Positions 22,194 to 34,697 are shown, counted from the stretch's first letter. The stretch: 64,000 nt of DNA from Nicotiana tabacum (GCF_000715075.1 NC_134097.1:125920997-125984996), one strand, 5' to 3'. Program-made: numbers and translations. Notes: generated by a model from the letters alone, not told the origin.

Positions 22194-23640
22194 CTACCTG
22201 TTCCTTTCAAAGTTTTCTTTACTCAGTGTTCTAGTAAAGATGTTAGCAATTTGTTTATCAATAGCACAGAATTCCATGGTGATCAATCCTTTCTCATAGC
22301 TATCTATTAAGAAGTGGTGTCTAACATCTATGTGCTTAGTACTCTTATGATGAACAGGGTTCTTTGTCATACTTATAGCACTAGTGTTATCACAAAAGAG
22401 AGGAATGCAACCAATTTCAATGCCAAAATCTATCAGTTGTGTTTGATCCACAGCAATTGAGCACAACAAGAGGCAACAATAACATATTCAGCCTCAGCAG
22501 TAGACAAGGCCACTGAATTCTACTTTTTAGTGACCCATGATACAAGACTTGAATGAAGAAAATGAGTCATACCTAAGGTACTTTTCCTATCCACAAGGAA
22601 ACATGTATAGTCAGCATCAACATACCCTACTAGATTGAAATTACTACCTTTAGGGTACCAAAGACACAGATAATTAGTGCCTTTCAAATATCTTAGTATC
22701 CTCTTGACAGTAGATTCCTTTGGATTAGCCTGAAAACGAGCACAAAGCCCTACACTGAAAACTATGTCAAGTTTGCTGGCAGTAAGATACAAAAGTGAAC
22801 CAATCATATCCCTATACAACTTCTGATCAACAGATGAACCAGGTTCATCTATGTCCAATTTAGTAGTTGTTGCAATGTGAGTGTCTATTTTTTTGATTCA
22901 TCCATTTTAAACTTTTTGATCAACTCTTTTGCATATTTCTACTGATGGATCATGGTTCCATTTGGGTTTTGTTTGATTTGTAAGCCTAAGAAAAAGTTAA
23001 GCTCACCCATCATACTCATTTCAAACTCGCTCCCCATTAATTTGGCAAAATCCTTACTTAGTTTGTTAGTGGTTGTCCCAAAAATTATGTCATCAACATA
23101 TATTTGTACCACAAAAAGATCCTTACCTTTTTCCCTCAGGAATAAAGTACTATCAATTTTACCTCCTTTGTAGCTATGTTCAAGCATAAATTTGGACAAG
23201 AGTTCATACCATGCTCTAGGAGCCTGCTTGAGTCCATAGAGAGACTCGTCTAATTTGTACACATATTCCGGACATTCCTTGCTCTCAAACCCTGGAGGTT
23301 ATTTAACAAACACTTTTTCTTTTAGGTAGCCATTCAGGAAGGCACTTTGACATCCATTTGATGAAGAGTGAATTCCATGTGTGCTGCAAAAGCTATGAGG
23401 AGTCTTATTGCCTCCAGTCTTGCAACTAGAGCAAATGTCTCATTATACTCTATACCCTCCTCTTGGCTATAACCTTGGACCACCAGTCTTGCCTTATTTT
23501 TTGTAACTGTTCCATCTTTATCAAGCTTATTTTTGAAGACCCATTTAGTGCCAATTACTGATCTGTTCTTGGGTATTGGAACTAGATGTCAAACTTGACT
23601 TCTCTCAGACTGATTGAGTTCATCTTGCATTGCGTTTACT
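22194..23640 (-). pseudogene. copia reverse transcriptase and RNase H, broken
   Basis: Reading the minus strand from about 23640, the RT carries LDESLYGLKQAPRAWY, the catalytic YVDDIIFG (about 23090), LNFFLGLQI, IGSLLYLTASKLDI and VGYVDADYTCFLVDRKST. The RNase H section follows, with PLFCDNTSAI, KHIDVRHHFL and TRTLSKENFERN ending near 22200. Stops divide it into at least three open parts (22939-23262, 22520-22858, 22194-22469). It copied element RNA in intact relatives and is inactive here. Confidence 0.85.
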
Positions 23641-24988
23641 CAGTCTGCATCCTGCAAAGCCTCAACAATATTTTTAGGTTCAATAAGAGATAGTAAAGCA
23701 TCAAAAGCACGCAGATTCTTTAATTGTGATCTAGTTTTAACCCCAGAGATTGGATCAGTGATTATGTTCTCAATGGGATGAGAACTTTGATACTTGTGAG
23801 GTTTCACAACCAACTGATTTCTGCTTGATGTTTCTCCCATGTTGTATTGTTGAGGAACAGGGTCATGAACAGGTTTCTTTAGGGGATTGATTTCAGTTCC
23901 TCTTTGTTCAGTTCCCCCTGTCAGGTTGCCCTGGATGGAAAAAACTATTCCATCACTTGTTCCTGCTTTTGGTGAAACTTTAGCTTGAGCTGAAACTTCA
24001 CTCAAATCTTTTACCAGCCCAATAACTTCATCTTCATGTTCTTGTCTCTCAGAAAGAATGTTAGTTTCATCAAAAACTACATGTACGCTTTCTTCTACAC
24101 ATAAAGTTCTTTTATTGAACACTTTATAAGCTTTACGATGCGAAGAATATCCCAAGAATACTTCCTCATCACTTTTGGGATCAAACTTACCTAGGAGTCA
24201 ATTCCATTATTGTGCACAAAACACTTGCATCCAAATGCCCTAAGATGGGATATATTTGGTTTTCTCCCTTTAAGTAACTCATAGGGAGTCTTCTTTACAA
24301 GAAGCCTAGCCATGCATCTATTAATGATATAACATGTAGTATTTACAGCCTCTGCCCAGAAGCTATGAGGCAGTTTACTAGAAAGAAGCATAGTCCTAGC
24401 CATATCTTGAAGAGTCCTATTCTTTCTTTCAACTACTCCATTTTGTTGAGGAGTCATAGGGGCAGAAAAATTATGATCTATACCATGTTCATCACAAAAT
24501 TCATCAAACTTAGCATTTTTAAATTCAGTTCCATGATCAGACCTGATTGATGCAAGTTGATTACCTAGTTATTTCTGAATTTTTCTAACAAAGGCAGTAA
24601 ACATGTCAAATGCTTCATCCTTAGATGTTAGAAACAGTACCCAGGTAAACCTAGAATAATCATCAACAAGTACCATCACATATTTCTTACCACCTCTGCT
24701 CAATGTTCTCATTGGACCACAGAGATCCATATGAACCAGTTCCATCATCCTGGTTGTGCTTACCATTTTCTTGCTTTTAAAGGATGATCTTACGTGATTT
24801 CCCCTTGCACATGCCTCACAATCTTTGTCTTCCTTGAACTTGATGTTAGGTAACCTTATCACCAGGTCATTGGAGACTAATTTGTTGAGTTGATTCAGAC
24901 TTTCATGACCAAGTCTTTTGTACCACATGAGGGGATCATTGTCCAACACACTCAAGCAAGTGAGTTCATTTTCTGAAAGAGTGAACAA
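23640..24988 (-). pseudogene. copia integrase region, broken
   Basis: The N-terminal zinc-binding part reads WYKRLGHESLNQLNKL then CEACARGNH, the HHCC-type finger. The core starts HMDLCGPMRTLSRGGKKYVM and DDYSRFTWVLFL with catalytic Asp residues. A stop interrupts at about 24560, and the frame resumes as TPQQNGVVERKNRTLQDMAR with the catalytic Glu. A second break falls near 24185, then the C-terminal region MGYSSHRKAYKVFNKRTLCV follows, with KTRSQLKNLRAFDALLSLIE. Domain order and motifs are normal for copia; stops make it non-functional. Confidence 0.85.
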
Positions 24989-25221
24989 TCTCCAATATAA
25001 TTATTGTTAACTCTTTTTCCCTACAAAACAATCTTGTCAGTGGTAAGATTAATCACAAAGCATTTGGTAGAGGTAAATGCTACAAGGTTACCTCTGTCAC
25101 ACAGTTGTGATACACTAATTAGGCTATATTTCAAGTCATCTATCAAGTAAACATTCTCAATGGAATGTGAGTCTGTCTTACCTACCTTTCCAACCCCAAT
25201 AATCTCACCTTTCTTCCCATT
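24989..25221 (-). pseudogene. copia protease remnant lacking the active site
   Basis: Minus-strand frames read GKKGEIIGVGKVGKTDSHSI, ENVYLIDDLKYSLISVSQLC and GNLVAFTSTKCFVINL, the C-terminal part of a copia protease. Upstream sequence jumps from the second zinc knuckle tail (KASQKNKT) straight to NGKKGE, so the segment that should hold the catalytic Asp-Ser-Gly is absent. This is a clean internal deletion and a cause of inactivity. Confidence 0.7.
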
Positions 25222-27857
25222 TCAAGTTTTGTTCTTTTGACTAGCCTTTTCTTTTGCATTACATTCATTTTTGTAATGACCAGTATGTCTTGCCACAGTG
25301 TGTGCAAAATTTGTTTTCAAGAAGAGTGATGTACTTGCTTTTAGGGTCCCATTTAGGTACTTGGGTCTCATAATCAAGTCCTCTCTTGTTGCTACTGTGA
25401 TGTTCCTATAGCCAGGATAGTGCATCAGAAGCCTTATTCCATTTGCAAGTTCTGTTTAGTTCATGCTTTACCTTCCCTAGGTCTTCTTTTAAGACTCTTA
25501 TCTGCTCATCTTTCTTGTACAACTCATCCTTCATTTTTCCTAGGTTTTTTTCTAAGGTGAGATGTGTGTGATTAGCTTTCTTCTTACCTGTTCCTAATTT
25601 CAGTTTTAAATTTCCAGACCTAAGTTCTAGGACACTGGTGTCTAGTTCAAGAACCTGGTTCTTCAACTCAGCATTTTTACTGTCACTCTCATTAGCCCTA
25701 GATTCTAGATTTTTGCATTTGGCTTTTAAGATCACACACTCCCTAGATAGTTGTTCCTTCTCATTGTTAATTGTCTCAGACTCATTGATGAAGTCTAGCA
25801 ATAATTCAGATAACCTTTCTTTAGACAAAAATTTAATCTTGTCTTTGAGATGAACCACACTTACCTCTTGTTCATCATCTGATTCTCCGATGGCCATAAG
25901 TGTTTGTTCATCTCCAACTTCATCTTCTAAATCCTCATCTAGGGGTGTCAATGGTTCGGTTCGGCCGGTTATTTTATAAATTTTGTACCATACCAATTTT
26001 TCGGTTCTTTTATTATGTATAACCAAAATTAGACTTATCGAAACCGTCCCAATCATGTTGGTTTCTCTTCGGTATCGGTACAGTTCGGTAAATTTTTGGT
26101 ATTTTTTTTAAACATCATGTATAAGTCACTAGTAGAAATAGATTGCAATAACATACGTAATTTATATGATTTAGCAAAACACTCTAGATATTTTTACAGT
26201 TTAAAAGGTAATGAATTAAGAAAATATGAAACATAGCTAGAGTATAGATTCATCAAATATTCTACAACAGCGTAAATGAAACTAAGCAAATACAAAAAAA
26301 TATAAATCACACGAGTGGAAAGATATTAACCAAGTTGAGATTCAAGAATAAAGTCTATAGAAGATTAAACATTTCAAAAAGATAAATCTTGTTCATACGA
26401 AAGGAAATGTATTCAAATTGTAGGTTGCTACTCCTAATCGCTACAATACCTTGTGTCTTGCTAGTGAATATGGTGAAAATAATTTAGTTTCAATAGAAGT
26501 AGCATAATAGGTTTGGAAATTAGGATTTTGAGTTTAATTATTTGTTGGCTTGTAACTATTTCATAATTCCAAGACCCAAGAAAAAATTTAATGCTTTATT
26601 ATTTTTAAACTTAACATATAAATATATTTTTCACATTATAAATTTATTCGGTATGGTTCGGTATTTATTCGGTTTCTTTTCATAAAATAAAAACCCTATC
26701 CTAATTATCGGTAAGGTTATAGATTTATATAAAAACTTACGGTTTTACTAAAAGAAACCTAAATATTGGTTCGGTCCGGTACAGTTCGGTCGGTTTAGTC
26801 GGTTTTTAAATATCCATTGACACCCCTATCCTCATCTGATGTTTCTCCCCAAGCAGCAATCATAGCCTTTGTTGATCCTTTGTTCCTTTTGGGTTGAACA
26901 TATTCCTTATTCCTGTTCCTTCGTTCAGCCTTTTCCTTCTTCCATTCAATTTCCCACCGAGGACAGTTCTTGATCATGTGATCAGTCTTGCACATTTGTA
27001 GCAACCCTCGTTGGTTTGTTTCTCAGGAACCATTGGTTTGTTGAAGGTTGTACCTCTTGAAGAACCATTTCCTATCATTAGGTACTTTTTGAAATCCCTT
27101 GTGATCATGGCCATTTCATCATCCTCCAGATCTGCACCTTCAGCTATTTTGAGAGCCAGACTCTTTTCCTTCTTGGGTGCATCCATTTTCATGGTTTGTC
27201 TTCTCAGTTCATAGGCAATGAGATTTCCAATCAGTTCATCCAACTTGAGAGTAGCAATGTTCTTTGATTCTTGAATAATAGTAATTTTACTTTCCCAAGT
27301 CACTGGTAAGACCATTGTCAAGATTTTCTCAACCTTATCTTCTTCAAGGATAATTCTCCCAAGAGATTTAAGTTCATTTGTTAGTGTTGTGAACCTTGTG
27401 TACATATCCTGGATAGTTTCTCCTTCCTTCATAGTGAAATTCTCATATTGAGAATATAGCAGTGTTCCTCTTGATCTTTTTACTTGAGGAGTTCCTTCAT
27501 GAGCCACTTGTAAAGTGTCTCATATCTCCTTAGGAGTGATACAACTTTGAATCCTGCTGTACTCGTCTTGACCCAGTCTAAACACAAGCCATTTCTTGGC
27601 TTTGACATTCTTTTCCCATTTCTTCAAGTCTTCAACAGTGTAGCCAGCTCTTGTCTTTGGCACGTCCACTCCTTCAGCATTCTTCTTTGTAGTAGCTAGG
27701 GGACCATTAGTAACTATGTCCCAAAGTTCATAGTCTTCTCCTATGATGTGATCTCTCATCCTGTTCTTCCACCAAGAATAGTACTGACCACTAAAGAGTG
27801 GAGGCCTCGCAGTGGATTACCCTTCCCAGTTTTCAGGTGGTGCACTCATATTGATAT
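25222..27857 (-). pseudogene. copia gag, split by a hAT MITE
   Basis: From right to left on the minus strand: MRDHIIGEDYELWDIVTNGP (27759), a capsid-like region with YTRFTTLTNELKSLGR, then KKYLMIGNGSSRG and a zinc knuckle whose parts (CYKC ... TDHMIKNCPRW) fall in two frames. GETSDED follows, and there the MITE (25940-26828) intrudes. Beyond it a long coiled coil (KIKFLSKERLSELLLDFINE to LKEDLGKVKHELNRTC) ends near 25410, followed by a second degenerate knuckle, TGHYKNEC. A long C-terminal coiled coil in gag fits Sireviruses. Confidence 0.8.
25940..26828. mobile_element. hAT-type MITE inside copia gag
   Basis: Perfect 15-bp terminal inverted repeats TAGGGGTGTCAATGG / CCATTGACACCCCTA bound an 889-bp non-coding element. 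It is flanked by an 8-bp target-site duplication TCCTCATC (25932-25939 and 26829-26836). The TAGGG start and 8-bp duplication are diagnostic of the hAT superfamily. Sub-terminal 'ttcggt' and 'ccggt' blocks recur in both orientations near each end. It has no transposase, so it is non-autonomous. Confidence 0.93.
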
Positions 27858-27888
27858 TTTCATAAAGTGTTAACCTCTTCAAGGATAA

Positions 27889-27903
27889 CCCGCTCTGATA
27901 CCA
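27889..27903 (-). other. primer-binding site, initiator Met tRNA type
   Basis: The minus strand reads TGGTATCAGAGCGGG five bases inside the 5' LTR. It is complementary to the 3' end of the plant initiator tRNA-Met, the usual copia primer. Confidence 0.9.
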
Positions 27904-27908
27904 ATTGG

Positions 27909-28315
27909 TGTTTTATACTTCAATACCACACAAGAAGGGGGAGGGGTGATTAGTGTGGTACCCAATTTTTGCTTAACTGAACTATAGAAGGACCTGGTTC
28001 TTCTATGTGTTCCAACTACTACTGTTTGCAGAATAAAAAGTAAAGAAAATAAAGAACACGAAGATTTTTACGTGGAAAACACCTGGCTCAAAAGGTGAAA
28101 AAACCACGACCTACTACTCAGTAGGATTTTTTCAAACTTCCACTAAAATCACTGAACCAAAAATTGCATTTACAAAAACTCTTTGTAAACCTAGGATTAA
28201 CTCTAATCTCGTTGTAGCACACTGCCTCAACTATTGCGACAACTTCAAGTTAACTCTAACTTGAACACTCTAGGTACCAATACAATTGCTTCTATAAAAT
28301 CTGAAAGGTACAATG
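27909..28315 (-). repeat. 5' LTR of the copia element, truncated by insertion
   Basis: It matches 18018-18420 of the 3' LTR and stops abruptly at 28315, where TGTAGATATG of the Tat/Ogre-type element starts. About 510 bp of this LTR are missing. They do not resume after the right end of the inserted element at 44388. Confidence 0.88.
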
Positions 28316-30960
28316 TGTAGATATGTAATTTTTGACCCTCCCTGAAATTTTACTCATTTTAGTATTTAGATATTTATTTTAAGTCTAGTATCGCTATTTT
28401 GATTATTTTTGACTTTTTGCTTTAGTTTATCTTTACAATGAAAATTACAAAAAATATTTTCCTTTATGTTAGCAAATTGTTATTTTGACTAGTAACTTTT
28501 AGTTTTTGTTACTTTTCATAAAATTGAAAAAAATAATGCAAAAATAGTGCTGACATTTTATATTCCCAAAAGATAAGAAGGAAATTTTCAAAAATATATA
28601 TACTTAGTTTAGTTTTAAAGTTGTAGGCTTTAGTATATATTGAGTAGTATTTAAATTTCTTTAATATGACGATCTTGTTTTCCTTTTAAATTATTCTCTA
28701 TTATTTCTGATAAAACTAGTATTTTGAATTATATTTAGAATAAAAGAAAAAATAAACAAAACAACAACAAAAAAATAAGAAAAATTATAAGAATGAAACC
28801 AAAGAATTGGAAAAGCAAAGGTAAAATCAAGAAAAGAAAGAACGGAAGTGGTCTCGTTTTCATTTTTTATATTTCTTTCTTTATTTTTATTTTTTATATT
28901 TCATTTTTTTCTCAACTTGTATTCACCTTTTCCCATGTTACCCTTCTAGATAATTCCTCCAACAAACTTATCACAGACACTACAACTCTATTTATGGACA
29001 CGGTACTATTTTGATTGTACAGTGGGAACCACATGGTTTTAACATTTTGCTTCCTCCCCAAGCATAATTTCTGGGGGACACATAAAAACTCATGGGCTCT
29101 ATTCATAAAAGGGGACCTGAAGCAGAAGTTCGAAGGATTTTCTTTATCTTTTCAATTTCTTTTTAGTTCGATGGAAGAAGATGTTCCAAAAAAGATTTTG
29201 CTATTTATTTTCATCTTAGTTCTACTTTCTAGGGACCCGATAAAAAATATTTTCACTGTTAGTTTCATCTTTAGCTATCTAGATCTGAAAAATCACATAC
29301 AGTATATTAGCTTCTTTTTATCTTAAGTTGGATTTCAAGAAAAAGCGAGCGAAACAAAATGGGTTTCGCATGAGATTTGGTTCCTGTTTGAGGAGTCGAG
29401 GTTTACAGTCCCGTATTCGAGCTTTGATCCATGGATTCCTGCTGATTATTCTGGTTGATGTTCTAGTTTCGGCGTTGGATTTTCCTGTAATTGCTGCTTC
29501 CGAACAGAAAAATATATTTGAAGAAAGCTACTTAAAAGTCCTTCTCTTCACTGTTCTTACTTATGTGCTTGCTTATATGTTGAATGATCTAGGAGCAAGA
29601 TGAATGCCCGTATGTGATTAGTTGTCAAATTAAGGTAGTCTTGAAAGATCTTAAAGCAACATGTATTAGAATTTCTATATATATATTATAGTTCTTCTGC
29701 TACTTTGTAGTAGTATATTTTGAAAATTTAATTTATTTTGTTGGCATTCTTCCCTTTTAGTAGTATATCAATAGGTTGTTTTCAAGCATGGTTTGAGGTT
29801 TTCTTCGGTCGTCACTTTTTGGAAAGAGGATTTAATTTTGTAAATGTATTTTTGGTTGATATTGGCAGTAGTATTTCCTTTAGATTTTTGGATTTTTAGT
29901 TAGTTATTGAGATGATTTGAAAAACTCCTTTAGTCTTTAAATTCTTACTATTTTTTTTTCATTTTTTTATTTATTATTTTTTGTTCTTTCTTTATCTTTT
30001 TCTTAATTTTGGCGTATTTAAAAGTCAATGTTCTTCTTTAGATGTTACGTTTTCGATCATCACTGTATTCAATTAGTTTTCTGTATAGTAAGTTAATTTA
30101 AGTATTAGAGTAATACAATTAATAGTGACATATGGGCTTTCTTGCTTTAGTCATTTTTGTTGCTACTTGTTAGTTAGTTCACTTATATGAGGGAATGAGT
30201 CTGTGCTTGACGGTTTTTGAGAAATTGCAAACAGGAGAAAGTTATGAACAAAGAGTGAAAATTGCTTGAATTGGTCGTGGGGTGATGTTAAATATGAAAA
30301 ATCAGACAGTGAATGTTTAATTGTTTTGCTTTCATTAGTTTTCATAAACGTTAGGAGGATGTTTTAGGCCGACCACACTTGGGTAGGCAATATTAGGATG
30401 TTTTATTAGTTTTTGAGGCGAGATGTCGTTCCCTTAGTTAAATTTGTCCGGGGAATGCCCCGAAAGATTTTTATATATTTTATTCCAGGGTATGCCTCGA
30501 AGTATTTGTACTTGGAGATCAATAGTAGAACTTGTAGTATTTTTTTATTCATCTTTTATTAGGTGGGGATGACCACGAGCCTCATGTGTGTTTATTTTGC
30601 TTTTTCGTGATTTTATCTCAACTTGAATATTTTAAAAGCAGATTAGATCAAGTATGCAACCGTACTAGTTACGGGACTTGGGGAGTGCCTAACACCTTCT
30701 CCCCGAGTCAAATGAACTCCCTTACCCGAATTTCTGATGCGGACTTCGTTTTAGAGTCTAAAATGTTTTAAAAGGAAAAACATTTTAAGAAAAACGGTGA
30801 CTTGACACACCGAAATCAAAGCCAAGTGGCGACTCTGAGTTATTTTCCTTTTGAATACAATTTTTGTCACGTTCTAATTGGAAAACCATTTTTAATCTTT
30901 ACTAAATCTTTTATTATTTTAAGGGGGTTTAGTGGAGTTGTAAAAAAAAGGGGTGTGACA
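28316..30960 (+). repeat. left LTR of the Tat/Ogre-type element, complete
   Basis: It is 2645 bp, starting TGTAGATATG and ending GGTGTGACA. It aligns with 42052-44388 over nearly its whole length with modest divergence. The open frames in it (for example 29015-29326) are repeated in the other LTR and are not genes. Near the right end 'ggggagtgcctaacaccttc' and 'gccaagtggcgactctg' are hallmarks of this family and recur, reversed, at 34780-34940. Confidence 0.9.
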
Positions 30961-30964
30961 TCTT

Positions 30965-30982
30965 TGGCGACTTCGCTGGGGA
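30965..30982 (+). other. primer-binding site, tRNA-Arg type
   Basis: TGGCGACTTCGCTGGGGA begins four bases after the LTR. It is complementary, with one mismatch, to the 3' end of plant tRNA-Arg as I know it (...CCCCAGCGGAGTCG plus CCA). A tRNA-Arg primer is typical for Ogre/Tat elements. Confidence 0.8.
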
Positions 30983-31794
30983 GTTGTAGGTTCGAGCTAG
31001 TACTTGATCTTGTTGGTTTTTAGGATATTCAGTTGAGGTTTTTATGTGTTTTGTTTGCTTTTTATTTTGTTTATGTCGTTTTATTATTTGCTAGTTGCTT
31101 ATTTGTTTACAGTTGTTCCTTTATGTGTTACTACTTTATAAATTGTCACCATTTGCATAACCATGGGTTTTGTTTCTGCAACAAGTCTTCCGGAGTATGT
31201 TTAAGCGTACACGGTCTTTTCGTGACTCACCCGTGTCTTTGGGAGGGTGGCGTGAGAGCGTGGAGTGGGCGGACAGCTAGAGCAGCCACCATCGACCACG
31301 TGCCGCCTTGATTGCCTTGTCTAGTGAACCCCAAATTTAGGTCATCCTGTAGGTCATTCTTATTTGCATCATGTCATTTGGACCTAGTAGGGCTCGGTCC
31401 CAAGCACCGTGTCCCTTTGTAGGAAGTCTATCCAAATTTTGTCAAAAATGGGCTCGTGGCCCAAAAAGACATTCAATCATCCCTATGTGATATATGTTGC
31501 ATCTTTGAGGGTAAAAAGATCATTTGGCGGACCGATATTTGGGAAAGAAGGGAGAAAAATGAAGCAAGTAGGGCCTAGTTATATTTTTCTTTCACAACTT
31601 TTTCAAAAAAAATGATGAAAATGAAAAAAATCCAAAAAAAAAAAGATTTAACAATTTCCCATTATTTTCCAAAAAGAGAAAAAGAAAATCCAAAAAGATT
31701 TTACATTTTCCATCATTTTTCAAAAAGACAAAAAATATGATTTTCCCAAATTAGTTACATTTAAAAAAAAGCTTTTTTCCATGTCCAATCTTCC

Positions 31795-31862
31795 CGAACT
31801 ACGCATATCTGATTCTCGTCTCTCGGGGCGGGATACGTAGGCAACCCATATAGGGTCTGGTC
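31795..31862 (+). repeat. 65-70 bp family motif, copy 1 of 4
   Basis: The pattern is GAACTACG, then CTGATTC, then GGATACGTAGGCAACC and a GGTC-rich end. Related copies lie at about 32593-32660, 38622-38690 and 41870-41940, all in the same orientation within the one element. Confidence 0.75.
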
Positions 31863-31904
31863 TTCCTAGTGAGTCTTAGGTTCTTGGCTTTACGGGGTCT
31901 TAGC

Positions 31905-32300
31905 CAATTCTTGCATGTCTAGCCACTTTTGGCCACATCGGCCACTCTTGCAAAATAGGGTTATTTTTGCAAAAGTAGTTCAATTATCCATGTCTTAGGA
32001 TCTTGTGTCCACAACTAGGAGTCATATTACTTTAAGGCACGTCCTTATTGAGTTTGCATCTTTAGCCACTTCTGGCCATATCGGTCGTGTTTGCAAAATG
32101 GATCATTTTTGCAAATTGATTTTGGACCATGATTATTGGGAGTTGAATCCATATAAACCTTAGTGAGGTATTTCCATGTCTTTGAGGTCACCTTTGTTGA
32201 GTTTGCACATCTAGCCACTCTTGGTCACGTAGGTTAATTTTCAAAAATAGCCTAATTGTGTCTTGCATGTGTCCAATAGGAGGTGTTGTGGTGTCGCATA
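31905..32300 (+). repeat. diverged tandem repeat in the leader, about three units of 145 bp
   Basis: 'tctagccacttttggccaca' at about 31918, 'tagccacttctggccatatc' at about 32062 and 'tagccactcttggtcacgta' at about 32211 each precede 'ttgcaaaa' or 'ttcaaaa' blocks. Spacing is near 145 bp. The stretch is non-coding leader between PBS and gag. Confidence 0.65.
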
Positions 32301-32592
32301 GTATCTTGAGTCACTGATTTATTTGGTCTTATTTTTCTCATTCAGGTATGGATCACTGTACTAGAGCTTGAGCATGACAAATACCCCAAGATCACTGCAT
32401 TCCAGAGCTGCTTAAAGATACTTTATGTTTTGAGTCTGTCATTCGTGTTGTCTTCTACTTTCTAGTATTATACAGTAATATCGAGTCTTTTGTTATATTA
32501 CTTCTCATTTTATATTTGAAAAACCAAAAAAAAAATTAAATGAAAAATCCAAAAAAAAATTGTTTTTAGTTTATTTTTGTCCATTATTTTTC

Positions 32593-32660
32593 CAGAACTA
32601 CGCTTGATCTAATTCATGAGGGACATGATATGTAGACAACCTATATAGGGTTCGATCGAA
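32593..32660 (+). repeat. 65-70 bp family motif, copy 2 of 4
   Basis: 'gaactacgcttgatctaatt' followed by 'gatatgtagacaacctatat' and 'gggttcgatc'. It is more diverged than copies 1 and 3. Confidence 0.65.
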
Positions 32661-33039
32661 TCATCATTTATTAAAAAGAAAAAAAAAAGAAAAAAGAGAA
32701 TGAAGTTGTGGGACGTGAGAAATGAGAGGAAAGAAAAGAGGGGGAAAGAAATGAAAACCAAGCGGTGTTAGAAAGGAAAATGAAGAAGGAGATGGGGCAA
32801 GAAGAGTGAAATTGGGATGATGCCATATGACCTTCGTACCCTCAAAGCCATTCTAGAACCGTTAACTGTGACTAGGGGCGTTGCACGCAATGTGATATTT
32901 CTATCTGATAAATGCTCTAGCGCTAACATGTTAGCTTTGTTTTGCTTCTCTTTGTTACTTTGTTATAACAGAGGGTGGTTAGTTTGTGGCACTTTGGTGA
33001 TTTGTCCATATAACACAAGGTCAAAAAGCAAGAAAAGTC

Positions 33040-34697
33040 ATGGCTAGCAAAGACTTGGATACAAGAGTTGTTGACCCTTCGAGGGAGTTTGTGGAGTCAG
33101 AGTCCGAATTGAAAGAGGAGGTCCAAAGGTTGAAACAGCAGATGGCAGAAATGTATCAGTCTTGGATTAGGGGGTATCCTCCACCTTCATTCCCTACTAA
33201 CTATACTGAAAACCCTGCAACTATCCCACCACTATCACAAGCACAGGTTCCCACTACTGTTGACCTTTCTCCTCAACATGCACCGGGCTTTACCCCTTAC
33301 CACAATTACCTTAGTACTTCCTCCCAAACTTTCCATGCTCCACCAGCCAAAACAACCGCATTCCCAGCTCCAGATACCCAATATTATGCCCCTGAAACCC
33401 ATATTCAAAGTCCAAGATTCTTACTCCTACACTCCTCACTTTGAGCCTCGTGTTGAAACGGAGAAACCACCCAAGAACGTAGAGCAAGAGGAGATATTTA
33501 GGAAAGTAAAGAGCCTGGAGCAATCATTGAGAAATATGCAAGGGTTAGGAAGCCAGGTGAGTGTGCTTATAAGAATTTGTGTTTGTTTCCTGATGTCCAA
33601 CTACTTGCCGGGTTCAAGATGCCTAAGTTTGACTTGTATAACGGATATGAGGATCCTGTAGCTCATTTGAGAGGTTATTGCACTAAAATGAGAGGCACCG
33701 AGGGAAAGGACGAATTACTGATGGCGTATTTCAGCCAGAGTCTGAGCGGGGCAGCTTTAGAATGGTACACTCGCCGGGACACCAGCAGGTGGTACACATG
33801 GGATGATTTGGCTCAGGCCTTTGCTCGGCATTTTCAGTACAACATAGACATTGTCCCATATCGCCTATCCCTGACCAAGGTAGAAAAGAAGCTGAGTGAA
33901 AGCTTTAGAGAATATGGTTTCCGATGGAGGGAGCAAGCTGCACGGGTCAATCCTTCGATGAGAGAAGATGAAATGGTCGAGTACTTTCTTCAAGCCCTAG
34001 AGCCTACTTACTTCGGCCATCTGATCTCAGCCGTTGGTAAGCCTTTCAATAATGTGGTAAAGATGGGAGAAATGGTGGAAGAGGGGCTGAAGTCAAGCAA
34101 GATCATGAGCTATTCTGCTTTAAAAGCCACAACACAGGCAATTCAGAATGACACAGGAAGCTTGCTAGGTCAGAAGAAACATGATGATGTTGCCATAGTT
34201 GTCTCAAGATCATGACATGGCCCAACGGGTCCGCCTCACCAATATACTCAACCTCGACCCCGACCCCAACTCCAAACCTATCCTCGGGCTCCACATAATC
34301 CACCTAAGTACAATCCTCCTAACAACGTCCAGTCATTTGTTCAATCAATGGGTCACTCCTTATGGCGAGCACCAGCACCGCATAATACTCTTTCGCCTTC
34401 ACAACATTTTCGAGCACCCAAAAACCCTAGGAAACAGGGGCATAGAGGGGAACAAAGGTAAAGAAATAGTTTCACACTAATCGGAGAATCCTACACAAGC
34501 TTGTTTGAAAAGTTAAAATGGTCTCGCCTGATTGAGCCGCTCCTCGGCTATACTTCGGACCCATATGCAAAAGGTTTTGATCCTACTGTACAGTGTATGT
34601 ACCACTCTAATTTCCAAGGGCATAGCATTGAAGATTGTTGCGCTTTGAAAAAAGAGATAGAAAGAATGATTCAGGAAGGGATAATTGTGGTCTAGGG
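33040..34697 (+). pseudogene. Tat/Ogre-type gag, with frameshifts
   Basis: The product in intact relatives forms the particle that packages element RNA. The frame opens MASKDLDTRVVDPSREFVES at 33040 with a coiled-coil stretch ELKEEVQRLKQQMAEMYQS and a Pro-rich linker. It slips frame near 33415 and back near 33550, a compensating pair. The conserved gag core follows, AGFKMPKFDLYNGYEDPVAH, GAALEWYTRRDTSRWYTWDD and YFLQALEPTYFGHLI (33610-34030). Further breaks come near 34215, then IGESYTSLFEKL and the CMYHSNFQGHSIEDCCALKK motif (34590-34655), the zinc-finger-like end of these gags. Gag is cut at 34697 by the solo LTR. Confidence 0.85.

Larger units (their letters stand above)
18018..28315 (-). 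mobile_element. Sirevirus-like Ty1/copia retrotransposon, interrupted and degenerate
   Basis: On the minus strand the order is 5' LTR (27909-28315, cut), PBS (27903-27889), gag with coiled coil, protease remnant, integrase, reverse transcriptase, RNase H, an extra ORF, polypurine tract and 3' LTR (18018-18936). The order and the additional ORF after pol fit the Sirevirus branch of copia. The element carries a hAT MITE in gag, several stops and frameshifts, and lacks the protease active-site segment. Its 5' LTR is interrupted at 28316 by a Tat/Ogre-type element, and the missing rest of that LTR is not found to the right of it. Confidence 0.88.

Noticed and set aside
29015..29603. Open frames of 90-103 codons on the plus strand
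   Set aside because: They are part of the left LTR and recur in the right LTR (42826-43242). They are hydrophobic, AT-rich chance frames with no known domain.
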